Shown here: positions 1 through 7,548 of the stretch, piece after piece
How positions within the stretch are numbered: the stretch's first letter is position 1
Layout of the letters: each line of letters begins with the position of its first letter
Source: a virus
IMG/VR virus record: IMGVR_UViG_3300044960_000518
Location: 1-48,823 of that record
Strand: one strand, 5' to 3'
DNA length: 48,823 bases
Notes under the pieces: generated by a model
The model's input: the letters and a program-made list of their open reading frames with translations, nothing else
Told to the model about the DNA's origin: nothing
The model's database searches: none
Translations under genes and position numbers: made by a program

Positions 1-238
1 AGACGGTGAGCGCCTTGATGGCCGGGGCGACGGGCGCCCCCTCGGGCAGCCACTCGGGCACGTCCAGGCCGATCGTCTTCTTGAGCCACTCGGCGACCAT
101 CCGCCGGTGGCAGCGCTTGCCCGGGGCGAGTGGCAGGTAGCGGCGCCCCGACCAGCCGCGCGGCACCCCCCGGCTGATGGCGACCGGCTCCAGGTGGTCC
201 GGGACGTGGCGCAGTCGTCCGTAGCAGCTGGTGAACAT
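1..238 (-). CDS. DUF488-like protein, 3' end outside window
   Basis: The coding sequence starts at an ATG (236-238) preceded by GGGAGG about 7 bases upstream and runs off the left edge, so only about 79 residues are visible. The N-terminus (MFTSCYGRLRHVPD, then PVAISRGVPRGW and LPLAPG) has the shape of small DUF488-like phage and bacterial proteins that begin with a TSY/F strand and carry an 'AISRG.P' turn. Function is unknown. It is the last visible gene of the leftward early operon. Confidence 0.6.
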   Translation of the reverse strand, partial: MFTSCYGRLRHVPDHLEPVAISRGVPRGWSGRRYLPLAPGKRCHRRMVAEWLKKTIGLDVPEWLPEGAPVAPAIKALTV

Positions 239-268
239 CACTGACCTCCCATTGCATTGACTTGCGAC

Positions 269-466
269 CTAATCCGAATTTTTCCGGCGCGGCCGTGCCG
301 GCCTGCCGGGCCGCCGGTCTCGGACTCGGCTCAGGTCGGCCCGCCGGATCATCAGCGACCGGCCGAACCGGCTGGCCGGGAGGCGCCCGGCCTTCACCAT
401 CGCCTGGACGCGCCGTACCGTCACTCCCAGCTCGCGGGCGACCTCGGCGGTCGTCAGATACTCCAC
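269..466 (-). CDS. small helix-turn-helix DNA-binding protein
   Basis: A 65-residue protein begins at GTG 464-466 with GGAG 7 bases upstream. TTAEVARELGVTVRRVQAM followed by KAGRLPASRFGRSLMI is the excisionase/MerR-type winged helix-turn-helix arrangement, followed by a basic tail (RPGRPARPRRK) likely to contact DNA. It sits 2 bases after the gene at 469-900 and is probably co-transcribed. It may be a regulator or an accessory recombination protein; the sequence does not distinguish these. Confidence 0.75.
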   Translation of the reverse strand: MEYLTTAEVARELGVTVRRVQAMVKAGRLPASRFGRSLMIRRADLSRVRDRRPGRPARPRRKNSD

Positions 467-468
467 GA

Positions 469-900
469 TTAGCTCCAGTGACGGACGTGTCGGATCGCTG
501 GCGCCAGCACCTCGGCCGTGAGCGGCACGCCCCGATCGATCGGCATGCACAAATCCACCCAGCCCGATGTCGGGCGGTATCCCTTGGATGCCACGAAGTT
601 GAGCATGTCGGCCGCGTCGGCGGCCGACATGAGGTAAGCGTTCCAGCACCAATTGCCGACCCACCGCCTGGACCCAATGATGGGCCAGCATCGGCGGGCG
701 CCTAGCACCAGATGCCGACGCCCACGCACTCGCACGTCACAGGCGAGCCCGAAGCGCAGGTGTCGATCGTCATAGGGAGACTCCAGGGTCAACATCCCCT
801 CTGCCAGCGCGATCGCGCGGCAGAGGCCGTCGCAGACGCCGTGGCGATAGTCGTTGCACGCGATGGCCAGCTCGACATAGCCATGCACAGCGCTCATCAT
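469..900 (-). CDS. hypothetical protein (143 aa)
   Basis: The start is ATG 898-900 (a second Met follows) with GGAG about 8 bases upstream. The protein is rich in Trp and Cys (for example WVGNWCWNAYLMSAADAAD) and has no signal peptide or membrane segment. No family is recognised. It is the first gene after a 519-bp non-coding stretch with hairpins and repeats, so it may head the final transcription unit at the left of the window. Confidence 0.6.
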   Translation of the reverse strand: MMSAVHGYVELAIACNDYRHGVCDGLCRAIALAEGMLTLESPYDDRHLRFGLACDVRVRGRRHLVLGARRCWPIIGSRRWVGNWCWNAYLMSAADAADMLNFVASKGYRPTSGWVDLCMPIDRGVPLTAEVLAPAIRHVRHWS

Positions 901-1062
901 GCTAGCTCCAGCAAAGGCACTCCAAGTGTACGCCGCAGCGAACGGGAGGCAACTCGCGGTCACACACGGCCAGCCCATGCAGCCGCGGCGTCGGGCCGGG
1001 AAGGGCCTGCGTGCGATTGCCGACGCCGAGGGCGGCGTCGGGAACGGCCGCGGCCCTCCGCC

Positions 1063-1252
1063 CCGATACCTATCCCGAGCGGTGGGCGCGTACCGACCCC
1101 GTGCAGGGTCGGTACAGCGGATACCTGATCCCGGAGGGAGCCGGCGTCCGCCTGGGGGTGATTACTTAACGACGTTCTCCCAGGTCCCCCGTCACGTCGC
1201 CGCTAGCCCCTCACGGGACACCCGGGCCGTGTTTCGGATACCTTACCCGGAG
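1063..1252. repeat. three direct repeats of a ~18-bp motif in a non-coding region
   Basis: The 901-1419 interval has no convincing gene. It holds three copies of a C(C/G)GATACCT..CCCG(G)AG motif, at 1063-1079, 1118-1136 and 1235-1252, all in the same orientation. The second copy follows one hairpin (1090-1115) within 3 bases, and the third precedes another (1262-1289) by 9 bases. The organisation suggests binding sites for a regulator or replication protein between two minus-strand transcription units. The function is inference. Confidence 0.6.
1090..1115. other. perfect 10-bp hairpin
   Basis: GTACCGACCC (1090-1099) and its exact reverse complement (1106-1115) flank the 6-base loop CGTGCA. 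There is no U-tract on either strand, so it is more likely an RNA structure or protein site than an intrinsic terminator. It lies 2 bases before the second direct repeat. Confidence 0.7.
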
Positions 1253-1261
1253 CGCGGAGAA

Positions 1262-1289
1262 CCCGAACGGCCGGTGAAGGCCGTTCGGG
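1262..1289. other. perfect 11-bp hairpin
   Basis: CCCGAACGGCC (1262-1272) and GGCCGTTCGGG (1279-1289) pair perfectly around the loop GGTGAA, and outer bases can extend the stem with one bulge. It lies downstream (minus strand) of the adenine methyltransferase gene ending at 1420. It could act as a factor-assisted terminator or transcript-end stabiliser, but it lacks a clear U-tract. Confidence 0.7.
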
Positions 1290-1419
1290 AGTTCGCCGTG
1301 CCGTCCTGGACGGCGGGCGGCGGGCCCGTCCCCCTTGCCGCTACCTCGTGGCGCCGCGGCCCACTCGCGGGGGCGGAGAGTCTGCCCAACCGGGGGCTAT
1401 GTGTGACCGCTGGCGGCTG

Positions 1420-2502
1420 TCAGCACTCAGCACTCACCTGAGCAGACCCGCCGCCACCACTAGTGTCCTCAAACAGCGTCCGCTCGCGCACGCAGTGCGG
1501 GCTGAACCACAGCCGCTCACGCGCCGCGTTGGCCCCTTTCCGCCCCGTCTTGTTGCTGTATCCCCCCTGCGACTCCCAGGCCACGACCGACCAGCCCTCG
1601 CGCTCGAGCGCCTCGTACCCATCGCCCTCGTAGCCGGCCACGCAGATCCGCAGCAGTGGATCGGCGCCGCGAGCGCGGCAGTAGGAGAGCACCTCGTCGC
1701 GGAGCTGATCGGGCGTCTTGCAGCCGCTGGCAAGGTCCGTGACGTAACACGCTGCGCGGCTTGCTGTGCCGTCCATCCGCCGAATGGGATATGGCGGGTC
1801 CAGGAAGATCGCCGTGGTGCCGTGCGCCGTCGTGACGGCCGGACTGTCGCACACGCGCATCCAGTTACCACAGCAAACGCGCACATATCGAAGCCGATCG
1901 CGCAGGCGCTGGAACCAGTCGATGAGCCAGGTCCGATGGGCGGCGCAGTCGTCCGCCGCCCCTCCCCGAGCATGGACGCCTCGCGCGCCGGCGGCCAGGT
2001 GCGGCCGCCGGCGGCACACTCCCTTGCCGCTCGGCACCCCAATGCCCGGCAGCTTTCGCGGCGGCCGGCCGGCCCGCTCCGCACACCAGCCGCGGCCGAT
2101 CCAGCAGCCCAGGCCCCAGCACCACCAGCCGGCAATCTTCGCGTCGTGATAGTCCGGGTCGGTCTGCACGCGCTCGCGGAAGGCCGCCGTCTCGGCACTG
2201 TGCACCAGCCAGCAATGCCGCGCGTGCAGATCGGCCTCGTTGATCGGCCAGTCCGCCCATGCAGCCACGGCCTCCGGGTCGCGCGCCACGGCCCGCCAGA
2301 AATTGGCGACCATGCAGTCCAGGTCATTGGCTGTCTCGGTCCGCGGGGCGCTCGGTCGCCGGAGCAATACGGCCAGTGAGCCGGCGAACGGCTCGATGTA
2401 GTTGTCCGGGTCCCCCAGGCGATCCCAAATCACCGCGGCCACGCGCGACTTGCCGCCGAAGTACGGGAAGGGGGCCGTCAGCAGCTTCGGCTTGCTGGTC
2501 AC
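1420..2502 (-). CDS. DNA adenine N6-methyltransferase (Dam-like)
   Basis: The GTG start (2500-2502) overlaps the stop of the upstream cytosine methyltransferase as GTGA, indicating translational coupling; this gives 360 residues. PYFGGKS near residues 13-19 is the Dam/MboI-type SAM motif (FxGGK), IEPFAGSLAVLLRR follows, and the catalytic motif IFLDPPYPI is near 232-240. A Cys/Trp-rich insertion lies between them. It probably methylates phage DNA at N6 of adenine to evade host restriction. No partner endonuclease is seen, so it is likely an orphan methyltransferase. Confidence 0.88.
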   Translation of the reverse strand: MTSKPKLLTAPFPYFGGKSRVAAVIWDRLGDPDNYIEPFAGSLAVLLRRPSAPRTETANDLDCMVANFWRAVARDPEAVAAWADWPINEADLHARHCWLVHSAETAAFRERVQTDPDYHDAKIAGWWCWGLGCWIGRGWCAERAGRPPRKLPGIGVPSGKGVCRRRPHLAAGARGVHARGGAADDCAAHRTWLIDWFQRLRDRLRYVRVCCGNWMRVCDSPAVTTAHGTTAIFLDPPYPIRRMDGTASRAACYVTDLASGCKTPDQLRDEVLSYCRARGADPLLRICVAGYEGDGYEALEREGWSVVAWESQGGYSNKTGRKGANAARERLWFSPHCVRERTLFEDTSGGGGSAQVSAEC

Positions 2503-3182
2503 TTCTGCAAGTCCTCCGGTGTCAGGACATGATCCATCAGGTGCCGGCCGATGAACTCCGTGTAGGCGGGCGGGATCGCCTGCCGGGCCTCCCGCGCAGT
2601 CATCCACGGCACCCCGATGGCCTCTCGCCGCTGCGCCTCCGTCGCTCGCGGCGGCATCCGGCGCCCCGCCCGAAGTCGTCCGGCCACTCGGTGGCCTACG
2701 AGCCGACCACTCACGACTCCGTTGCGGCATGCGCACGGGGGCGCCAGGATCAGCCGCGGCGGCCACAGCTCGAAGACGCGATGGCGGCGCACGCGCAAGC
2801 CGAACATGGTGCCGCACAGCAGGACAGAGCCGCGCTCCAGCGGCGCCCCCTCGACATTCTCGATGACGAATGGCTTGCCAAGCTGCCGCAGCCTGCTGCG
2901 TACCGCTCCCACCAGGTCGGGGTAGCTGCGGCCGGTGAGGTGGCGCATGACACTGTAGCCCTGGCATGGCGGGCTGGCGTGGATGGCGTCGATCCGGTGC
3001 TCGACCCGCCCGCACAGCATCATGTCCAGATATTCGAGCGCGTCACAGCAGACGAAGCTGAACGGGTAGTGCGGCTGCGGCCGGTGATCGACGCCGACGA
3101 CAGCAAAGCCGGCCCGGTGATAGCCGACCGAGCACCCGCCGGCGCCGCAGAACAGGTCCAGGAGTAGAGGGCGCTTGCTCAT
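2499..3182 (-). CDS. DNA C5-cytosine methyltransferase
   Basis: A compact 227-residue C5-MTase. LDLFCGAGG (residues 8-16, SAM motif I), the catalytic Pro-Cys loop SPPCQGYS (Cys73), ENVEGAP (108-114, motif VI) and an Arg-rich VRRHRVFE motif VIII equivalent occur in the canonical order. It is much shorter than restriction-system enzymes (about 330 aa or more), as is common in phages, so its target-recognition region is small. It is coupled to the downstream adenine methyltransferase. The likely role is protection of phage DNA from host nucleases. Confidence 0.9.
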   Translation of the reverse strand: MSKRPLLLDLFCGAGGCSVGYHRAGFAVVGVDHRPQPHYPFSFVCCDALEYLDMMLCGRVEHRIDAIHASPPCQGYSVMRHLTGRSYPDLVGAVRSRLRQLGKPFVIENVEGAPLERGSVLLCGTMFGLRVRRHRVFELWPPRLILAPPCACRNGVVSGRLVGHRVAGRLRAGRRMPPRATEAQRREAIGVPWMTAREARQAIPPAYTEFIGRHLMDHVLTPEDLQK

Positions 3183-3285
3183 GCTGCTCTTCCTTCGGGG
3201 CCCGCCGATCCATCGCCGACCACGGTCATGCGGTCACAGCGCCCTCAGCCCACTGGAGGGCATTGCAGCTCGCTGCCACACGGCG

Positions 3286-3870
3286 CTACTCCAGACTTTC
3301 GAGCGCCTCCTCAATCACCTGCGGCTGGACCGGCCAGCGCAGCACTGCCCAACACCCCTCCCGTCGCCAGGCCTGCGTGTCGCCCTCGTCCTCGCCGGCG
3401 ATGGCGACGACGGGGATGCCCCTGCCCGTCAGCCGGCGGGCGAGGCGCAGCCCGTCGCTGCGTCCCCAGGCCCAGCCCACCAGCGCGGCGGCCACGGGGG
3501 CGGTGCTGCATGTCTCCCCGGCCGCGAACGCATCGGCGACCGTCAGGGTGCTCCAGCGCTGCAGCAGGGTGGCCGACAGCAAGAAGTGCGGCGGCAGGGC
3601 AGCCAGCAGCAGGATGCATCCGGCCACTGACCGAGGCCGCCCCGGCGCCAGCCGGGCCAGGGCGTCGGTCATCCCGTTCTGAATCAGGAAGCGCTCGAGA
3701 GCGGCCCGGGTGATGCGGCGGCTCCGGCTCGGGCCGGGAATGCGATAGCCGGGGAGCTGGCCGGAGTCAAACCACTTGCTGACCGTCCGCGGGGCCGCGC
3801 CGGTCAGGGCGGCGACCTGGCCGGTGGTCCAGAGGTCCGTCCCCAGGCGTGCCGCAGTCTCGATACTCAT
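3286..3870 (-). CDS. HTH regulator fused to a receiver-like domain
   Basis: The start is ATG 3868-3870 with GGAGG 7 bases upstream; 194 residues. The N-terminal ~65 residues are an excisionase-type winged HTH (WTTGQVAALTGAAPRTVSKW, then GYRIPG and RRITRAALERFL). The C-terminal ~120 residues resemble a CheY-like fold: SDGLRLARRLTGRGIPVVAI followed by EGCWAVLRWPVQPQVIEEAL. An obvious phosphoacceptor-site DD pair is not apparent, so it may be a pseudo-receiver. This architecture is familiar from planctomycete genomes. A gene-regulatory role is inferred. Confidence 0.75.
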   Translation of the reverse strand: MSIETAARLGTDLWTTGQVAALTGAAPRTVSKWFDSGQLPGYRIPGPSRSRRITRAALERFLIQNGMTDALARLAPGRPRSVAGCILLLAALPPHFLLSATLLQRWSTLTVADAFAAGETCSTAPVAAALVGWAWGRSDGLRLARRLTGRGIPVVAIAGEDEGDTQAWRREGCWAVLRWPVQPQVIEEALESLE

Positions 3871-3910
3871 GACGATCCTCCTGCGCTGCCCGACGGCAGC
3901 GCCTCTTGCT

Positions 3911-4304
3911 CTAGTAGTCATCGCCCTCTTCCTGGCAGTCGAGCGTGATGAACTCGTTCTTCTTGTCGTTGAGGTGGGGGCGCTCGGGGTCGGCGGCCGT
4001 CTGCCGGTCGAGGGGATGCCAGAGGTGCTCGCCGGCGGATGCGCGAGCGCAAAGCACCTTGACCTTTTTCGCTGGAGCCGGGCGGCGCGTCGGTCGGCTC
4101 CGCCGGGAAGCGGCGCGCGGACGACGGCGCGAGGCCGCGGCGGGCGAATTTGCTATCAGACTGATAGCGATGCCGGATGTCGAGGGACTCGTAACACGAG
4201 TAGCACAGGCCTCGCGGTCTGGCGGCGACGCGGCACTGGCAGTGCCGGCAAGGCGGCCGATCGGCCTGGTGACTCAGACGGCGGCATTGACGCTGCGCAG
4301 CCAT
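3911..4304 (-). CDS. Cys-rich zinc-finger protein, interrupted by a +1 frameshift
   Basis: The start is ATG 4302-4304, with GGAGG 10 bases upstream. The first 80 codons carry CRHCQCRVAARPRGLCYSCY and SKFARRG, a C-x2-C...C-x2-C finger followed by the SK(F/Y)ARRG tail that I know from planctomycete proteins. At the A5/G2 run (4063-4069 on the plus strand) the frame becomes Arg-rich nonsense ending at 3918. Moving +1 there continues a sensible tail: KVLCARASAGEHLWHPLD, ending EFITLDCQEEGDDY at 3911. The joined product would be about 130 aa. Either a one-base indel (mutation or sequencing) or a shift is present. Confidence 0.6.
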
Positions 4305-4561
4305 TGACGGAATGCCTCCCACTCCTCGGGGCGCCAGGCGTGGACGATGCCCCCGATCTCCACGGCCAGGGCCGGCACGCCGGCCGGCCAGCTCCACGGG
4401 TCCCACCCCGCGGCAAGCAGCTGTTCGGTGGCGCGGCAGGCCCGCTGCCACGCCAGGTCCTCCGGTCCGGGCTCAGCGTCGGCGGCCCCGGCGGTGCTCG
4501 GGAAAGGGCTGCCCGGTCGCGCCCTCCCACGCGACCACGGCCAGCCGCTCGGCCCGGGCAT
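4274..4561 (-). CDS. hypothetical Trp-rich small protein
   Basis: The C-terminal 65 codons have the strong G/C third-position bias of real genes and encode a Trp-rich chain (WDPWSWPAGVPALAVEIGG, then WRPEEWEAFRQWL). The only canonical in-frame start is ATG 4559-4561, which would make it overlap the RNase H-like gene by 89 bases; the true start may instead be a rare codon near 4470. No family is recognised. It overlaps the start of the zinc-finger gene. Confidence 0.5.
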   Translation of the reverse strand: MPGPSGWPWSRGRARPGSPFPSTAGAADAEPGPEDLAWQRACRATEQLLAAGWDPWSWPAGVPALAVEIGGIVHAWRPEEWEAFRQWLRSVNAAV

Positions 4562-4946
4562 TCTCCGCGCGCGGCACCCATTCCGCCGACCAGGGACAGC
4601 CCAGCTCATCGAGTAGTTCCAGGCAGCGGTCGCGCAGGCGGACCAGGTGGTCGGCGTTGCACTGCCACTCTCCCCTCAGCTGACAGATCACGAGCTGGGA
4701 GCTGCCGCGGAGGAGCAGGCGCCGTGGCCGCGGCTGGCGCTCGGCGATGGCCCGCAGGCCGCGGCCGAGCGCGTGATACTCCGCGACGTTGTTCGTCACG
4801 CCGGCGCCCGAGCCCACCCGGCCGCTATCCTCGACGGCCACCGTGCCGTCTTCCGCAAGCAGCACCCAGCCGTAAGTAGCTGTGCCGCCGGGGTTTACTG
4901 GCTCACATACCCCGCCGAAACAGAGCACCGCCGTCCCGCCGCTCAC
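4473..4946 (-). CDS. RNase HI-fold protein lacking catalytic aspartates
   Basis: From GTG 4944-4946 the 157-residue chain has the full RNase HI pattern: VLCFGGVCEPVNPGGTATYG, TNNVAEYHALGRGLRAI, GSSQLVICQLRGEW and AENARAERLA. Family enzymes have Asp in the first motif (FDG), Glu in NNxAEY, Asp in GDSQLV and Asp near the end (NxxADxL). Here these are Gly11, Glu56, Ser82 and Glu133, so two carboxylates are lost and one is changed. It probably binds RNA/DNA hybrids without cutting them, or has lost function. A TTG start at 4982 inside the inverted repeat is possible. Confidence 0.85.
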   Translation of the reverse strand: MSGGTAVLCFGGVCEPVNPGGTATYGWVLLAEDGTVAVEDSGRVGSGAGVTNNVAEYHALGRGLRAIAERQPRPRRLLLRGSSQLVICQLRGEWQCNADHLVRLRDRCLELLDELGCPWSAEWVPRAENARAERLAVVAWEGATGQPFPEHRRGRRR

Positions 4947-4963
4947 GTTCTGGACCCCGCCAA

Positions 4964-5169
4964 GGCTGCGCAAAAAGCGCAAAAAGCCCCCCTCTGATGA
5001 CGCAAGTGCAGCCCGGATCGCTTGTTACGGCAAAAAAGCCGTTGCGCAAAAAGCCCCCGATCCAGGCCCGTTTGACCCCCTTTTTGCGCAAGTGGTTTTT
5101 TGCCGCAAGTCATTGGAGGCACGCCTCCTGCGTCGCATGGGGGGGGCTTTTTGCGCTTTTTGCGCAGCC
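4964..5169. repeat. nested three-level inverted repeat, candidate replication origin
   Basis: Outer arms 4964-4992 and 5141-5169 are perfect 29-bp reverse complements, built from tandem GCGCAAAAA units ending in CCCCCC. Middle arms CGGCAAAAAA (5028-5037) and TTTTTTGCCG (5096-5105), and inner arms TTGCGCAAAAAG (5042-5053) and CTTTTTGCGCAA (5080-5091), are also perfect. The right outer arm encodes the primase C-terminus (CAKSAKSPP); the interior is non-coding. A/T tracts between GCGC steps next to the primase gene suggest an origin or a complex terminator. No numbers beyond the visible matches are claimed. Confidence 0.85.
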
Positions 5170-7548
5170 CTGGCGCTGTGCAAACCACAGCTGCATCCGC
5201 CGCCCGCCGGTTTCGATTTCCTCCATCGCGGCCAGGCCGTGCTCGACAAGGGCCGCCAGGGCACGGTCGAGCTGGGCCGCGCGGATGTGGCCATTGAAGA
5301 CGTGCGCGCGAATTTCCGACTTGCTCAGGCCCCCCTGGCCGGCTTCGGCCCGGGCCCGCAGCGCGCCGAGGATCTCGTCGGCGTCGGCATCGCCGGTTTC
5401 CGAGCTGCTGAAGACGTAGCGGCAGGAGCGCTCGCAGTAGTCCCAGAGCGCCAGGGCGGCCTGGAGGTGCGGCGCCCGGACGTAGGGGGACTCATCGAGG
5501 AGCGCGTAGAGGCACGACAGGCGGAGCACCTGGGCCTCGGCGCGATTGGTGATGAGCCCCAGCAATCCCGGCTGCTCGCGGGACAGCTCGACGTAGGCGG
5601 AGCGCCACAGCTGCCCGGCCTCGTCGTCGCGGACGAGGAAGTCGGCGCCGCGCGCGAACTCGAGGGCCCGGCCCAGGCGTGCGCGCAGGTCGGACAGCTC
5701 CACCGGGCGTCCCCCCTCGGGGAGCAGCTTGGACCGGCGCACGCAGAGCCAGAGGAAGCGATTGGCGAAGCCGTTGGCCGCATCGCTCTCCGTCAGCAGG
5801 CGCACCAGCTCCTGCCGGGTGACGTGGCCGATGATCGATATGTGAGCCCCCGTCGCGCGCGCCGGGCTGTTCTTCGTCATCGAGCGCAGCCGGCCGCTGT
5901 CCCAGGCCTGCCGCAGGACGGCCGAGAGCGTGTTGCCGTCGCGGCTGGCCGTGCGCAGGACCGAGGCGAATTCCGGCTCGAGGACCAGCAGCCGCTTGTC
6001 CTCGACGCCGTGATCGACCGTGACCTCCTGGTAATCCACCACGCGCCCGCGCTGCTTGACCGGCTCGCGCCTCCTGATCTCGTCGCGGACGGCCCAGATG
6101 AGCCCCTCGCCGCTGGAGAGGCCGCCCTGGATGCGCGTGTCGAGCCACTCGTCGGCGACGCCGCGGAAGAGGGCCTGCACGCGACCGAGGCTCGTCCCCT
6201 TGCGTCCCTTGGCCGTGCGGCCGACCAGCACGCAGTAGAGATTCAGGTGATGCCGATCGGACTCGACGGGGTAGTACGCGCGGCGGCCGATGGCATTGCC
6301 GAACATCACGAGGAACTGTGCCAGGATTGCGACGCGGTCCGCCTCGGTCTGGCTGTCGATGCGATCCACCAGCTCCCCGGCCAGGCCGTGGAAGGCGGCC
6401 GCATCGGGCGGCGCCGGCCATTCCGCGGGGCGGGCCGCGCCGATGGACGCATCGAGCAGCTCCTCGAGGCGAACCGAGCGGGCCGCAGTGCCGTTCTCAT
6501 GTGGAGGGCCGTTGCCATTGCGGTCCGCGCGGCCCGCTCCGCGCCCGGCGGCCGTGCCGTAGCCGCGGCCGGCCAGCTCGCGCGCTGCCGCCGCGAAGTC
6601 GCCGCCGTGCGCAAGCAGCGCCCAGGCCCGGAAGCGGCCATAGGCCTTCCCTTCCTCGAAGGGCGCGGCATTCGACGTGAAGACCCGCAGCAGCTCGACG
6701 CCGCCACTCGTGCAGCGCCCCGTCGTCGCGCTCCAGCCCGGCCCATCCTTGCCGGGCCGCCGCCAGTAGGTCACGGTCCCGGCAGTCCGGGCGACCCGCC
6801 AGCCGTGCGGCTCCAGGATCTCGGCCCAGCCCGGGCCGCGCCGGTCGAAATCCTCGCCGGGGCGCGAGCCGCCGCCCGCCGTCGCGCTGTCCTGCCGTCG
6901 GTCGAAGGAGCGAGCGCAGCGGATCAGGATCGCGCGCTCGGCGGGAGTGATCGTCTGGACCTGGCTGAGCTTCGGGCCAGCATGGTGCTCGTAGGTGCCT
7001 CCCGTTTCATGGCAGGCGCCCGGGCTGCCGGGGGCGAGCGCATAGCCGCCCTCGCCGCGAGTCTCGATGAGCTTGCGTCCCTGCCGGGCGGACCGGGCCG
7101 GGTCCATCGCCAGGTCAGTATTTCCGGGGATGGTAATGGCGGGACAGCGGTAGCGCACGTGATAGGCGCCTCCGTGGCCCGGAGTGCGCACGACATTGAG
7201 CCGCTCGATCAGGCCGGGGGCCTCGGCCTCCACCAGCTCGCACCATGCGGGGAAGATCGTGTCTGCGTCGCCGTCGAAGTCGAGACATTCCAGGCCGCCA
7301 CTGACCCGGCCGCCGACGATGCCGATCCCCGGCGGCTCGTCGCCGGCGAACCATCTGCGGATCTCCGCCTCGGTCGGGAGACGCTCCTGGTAGGGGTCCC
7401 AGGTCGGCTCCATGCGGCCGGTGTCGGGGTTGAGTTTTTCGCGCGGCAGGAGCCGGCCGTCGGGCGCCTTGCTGCCGCCGCGGCGGACGGGGATGAGCGA
7501 CAGGCCGGCCCGAAGATAGGCCAGGGCGGCGCGCAGTGTGTCATTCAT
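5110..7548 (-). CDS. bifunctional primase-polymerase / helicase-like replication protein
   Basis: The start ATG 7546-7548 overlaps the preceding stop (ATGA); 812 residues. The N-terminal ~250 residues form an archaeo-eukaryotic primase (prim-pol) domain: LSLIPVRRGGSKAP, the metal-binding ECLDFDGD (D90/D92) and PGHGGAYHVRYR. The C-terminal ~450 residues match DUF3987-type ATPases: a P-loop variant GRTAKGRKGTSLG near residue 445, LLVLEPEFASVL (Walker B region), and SIIGHVTRQEL. It would prime and help unwind phage DNA at replication. The last residues are encoded by the arm of the inverted repeat. Confidence 0.85.
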   Translation of the reverse strand: MNDTLRAALAYLRAGLSLIPVRRGGSKAPDGRLLPREKLNPDTGRMEPTWDPYQERLPTEAEIRRWFAGDEPPGIGIVGGRVSGGLECLDFDGDADTIFPAWCELVEAEAPGLIERLNVVRTPGHGGAYHVRYRCPAITIPGNTDLAMDPARSARQGRKLIETRGEGGYALAPGSPGACHETGGTYEHHAGPKLSQVQTITPAERAILIRCARSFDRRQDSATAGGGSRPGEDFDRRGPGWAEILEPHGWRVARTAGTVTYWRRPGKDGPGWSATTGRCTSGGVELLRVFTSNAAPFEEGKAYGRFRAWALLAHGGDFAAAARELAGRGYGTAAGRGAGRADRNGNGPPHENGTAARSVRLEELLDASIGAARPAEWPAPPDAAAFHGLAGELVDRIDSQTEADRVAILAQFLVMFGNAIGRRAYYPVESDRHHLNLYCVLVGRTAKGRKGTSLGRVQALFRGVADEWLDTRIQGGLSSGEGLIWAVRDEIRRREPVKQRGRVVDYQEVTVDHGVEDKRLLVLEPEFASVLRTASRDGNTLSAVLRQAWDSGRLRSMTKNSPARATGAHISIIGHVTRQELVRLLTESDAANGFANRFLWLCVRRSKLLPEGGRPVELSDLRARLGRALEFARGADFLVRDDEAGQLWRSAYVELSREQPGLLGLITNRAEAQVLRLSCLYALLDESPYVRAPHLQAALALWDYCERSCRYVFSSSETGDADADEILGALRARAEAGQGGLSKSEIRAHVFNGHIRAAQLDRALAALVEHGLAAMEEIETGGRRMQLWFAQRQGCAKSAKSPPHATQEACLQ

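Noticed and set aside
3911-4062. Separate small gene for the EFITLDCQEEGDDY tail
   Set aside because: No start codon or ribosome site is found for that frame; it reads better as the tail of the zinc-finger gene after a one-base shift.
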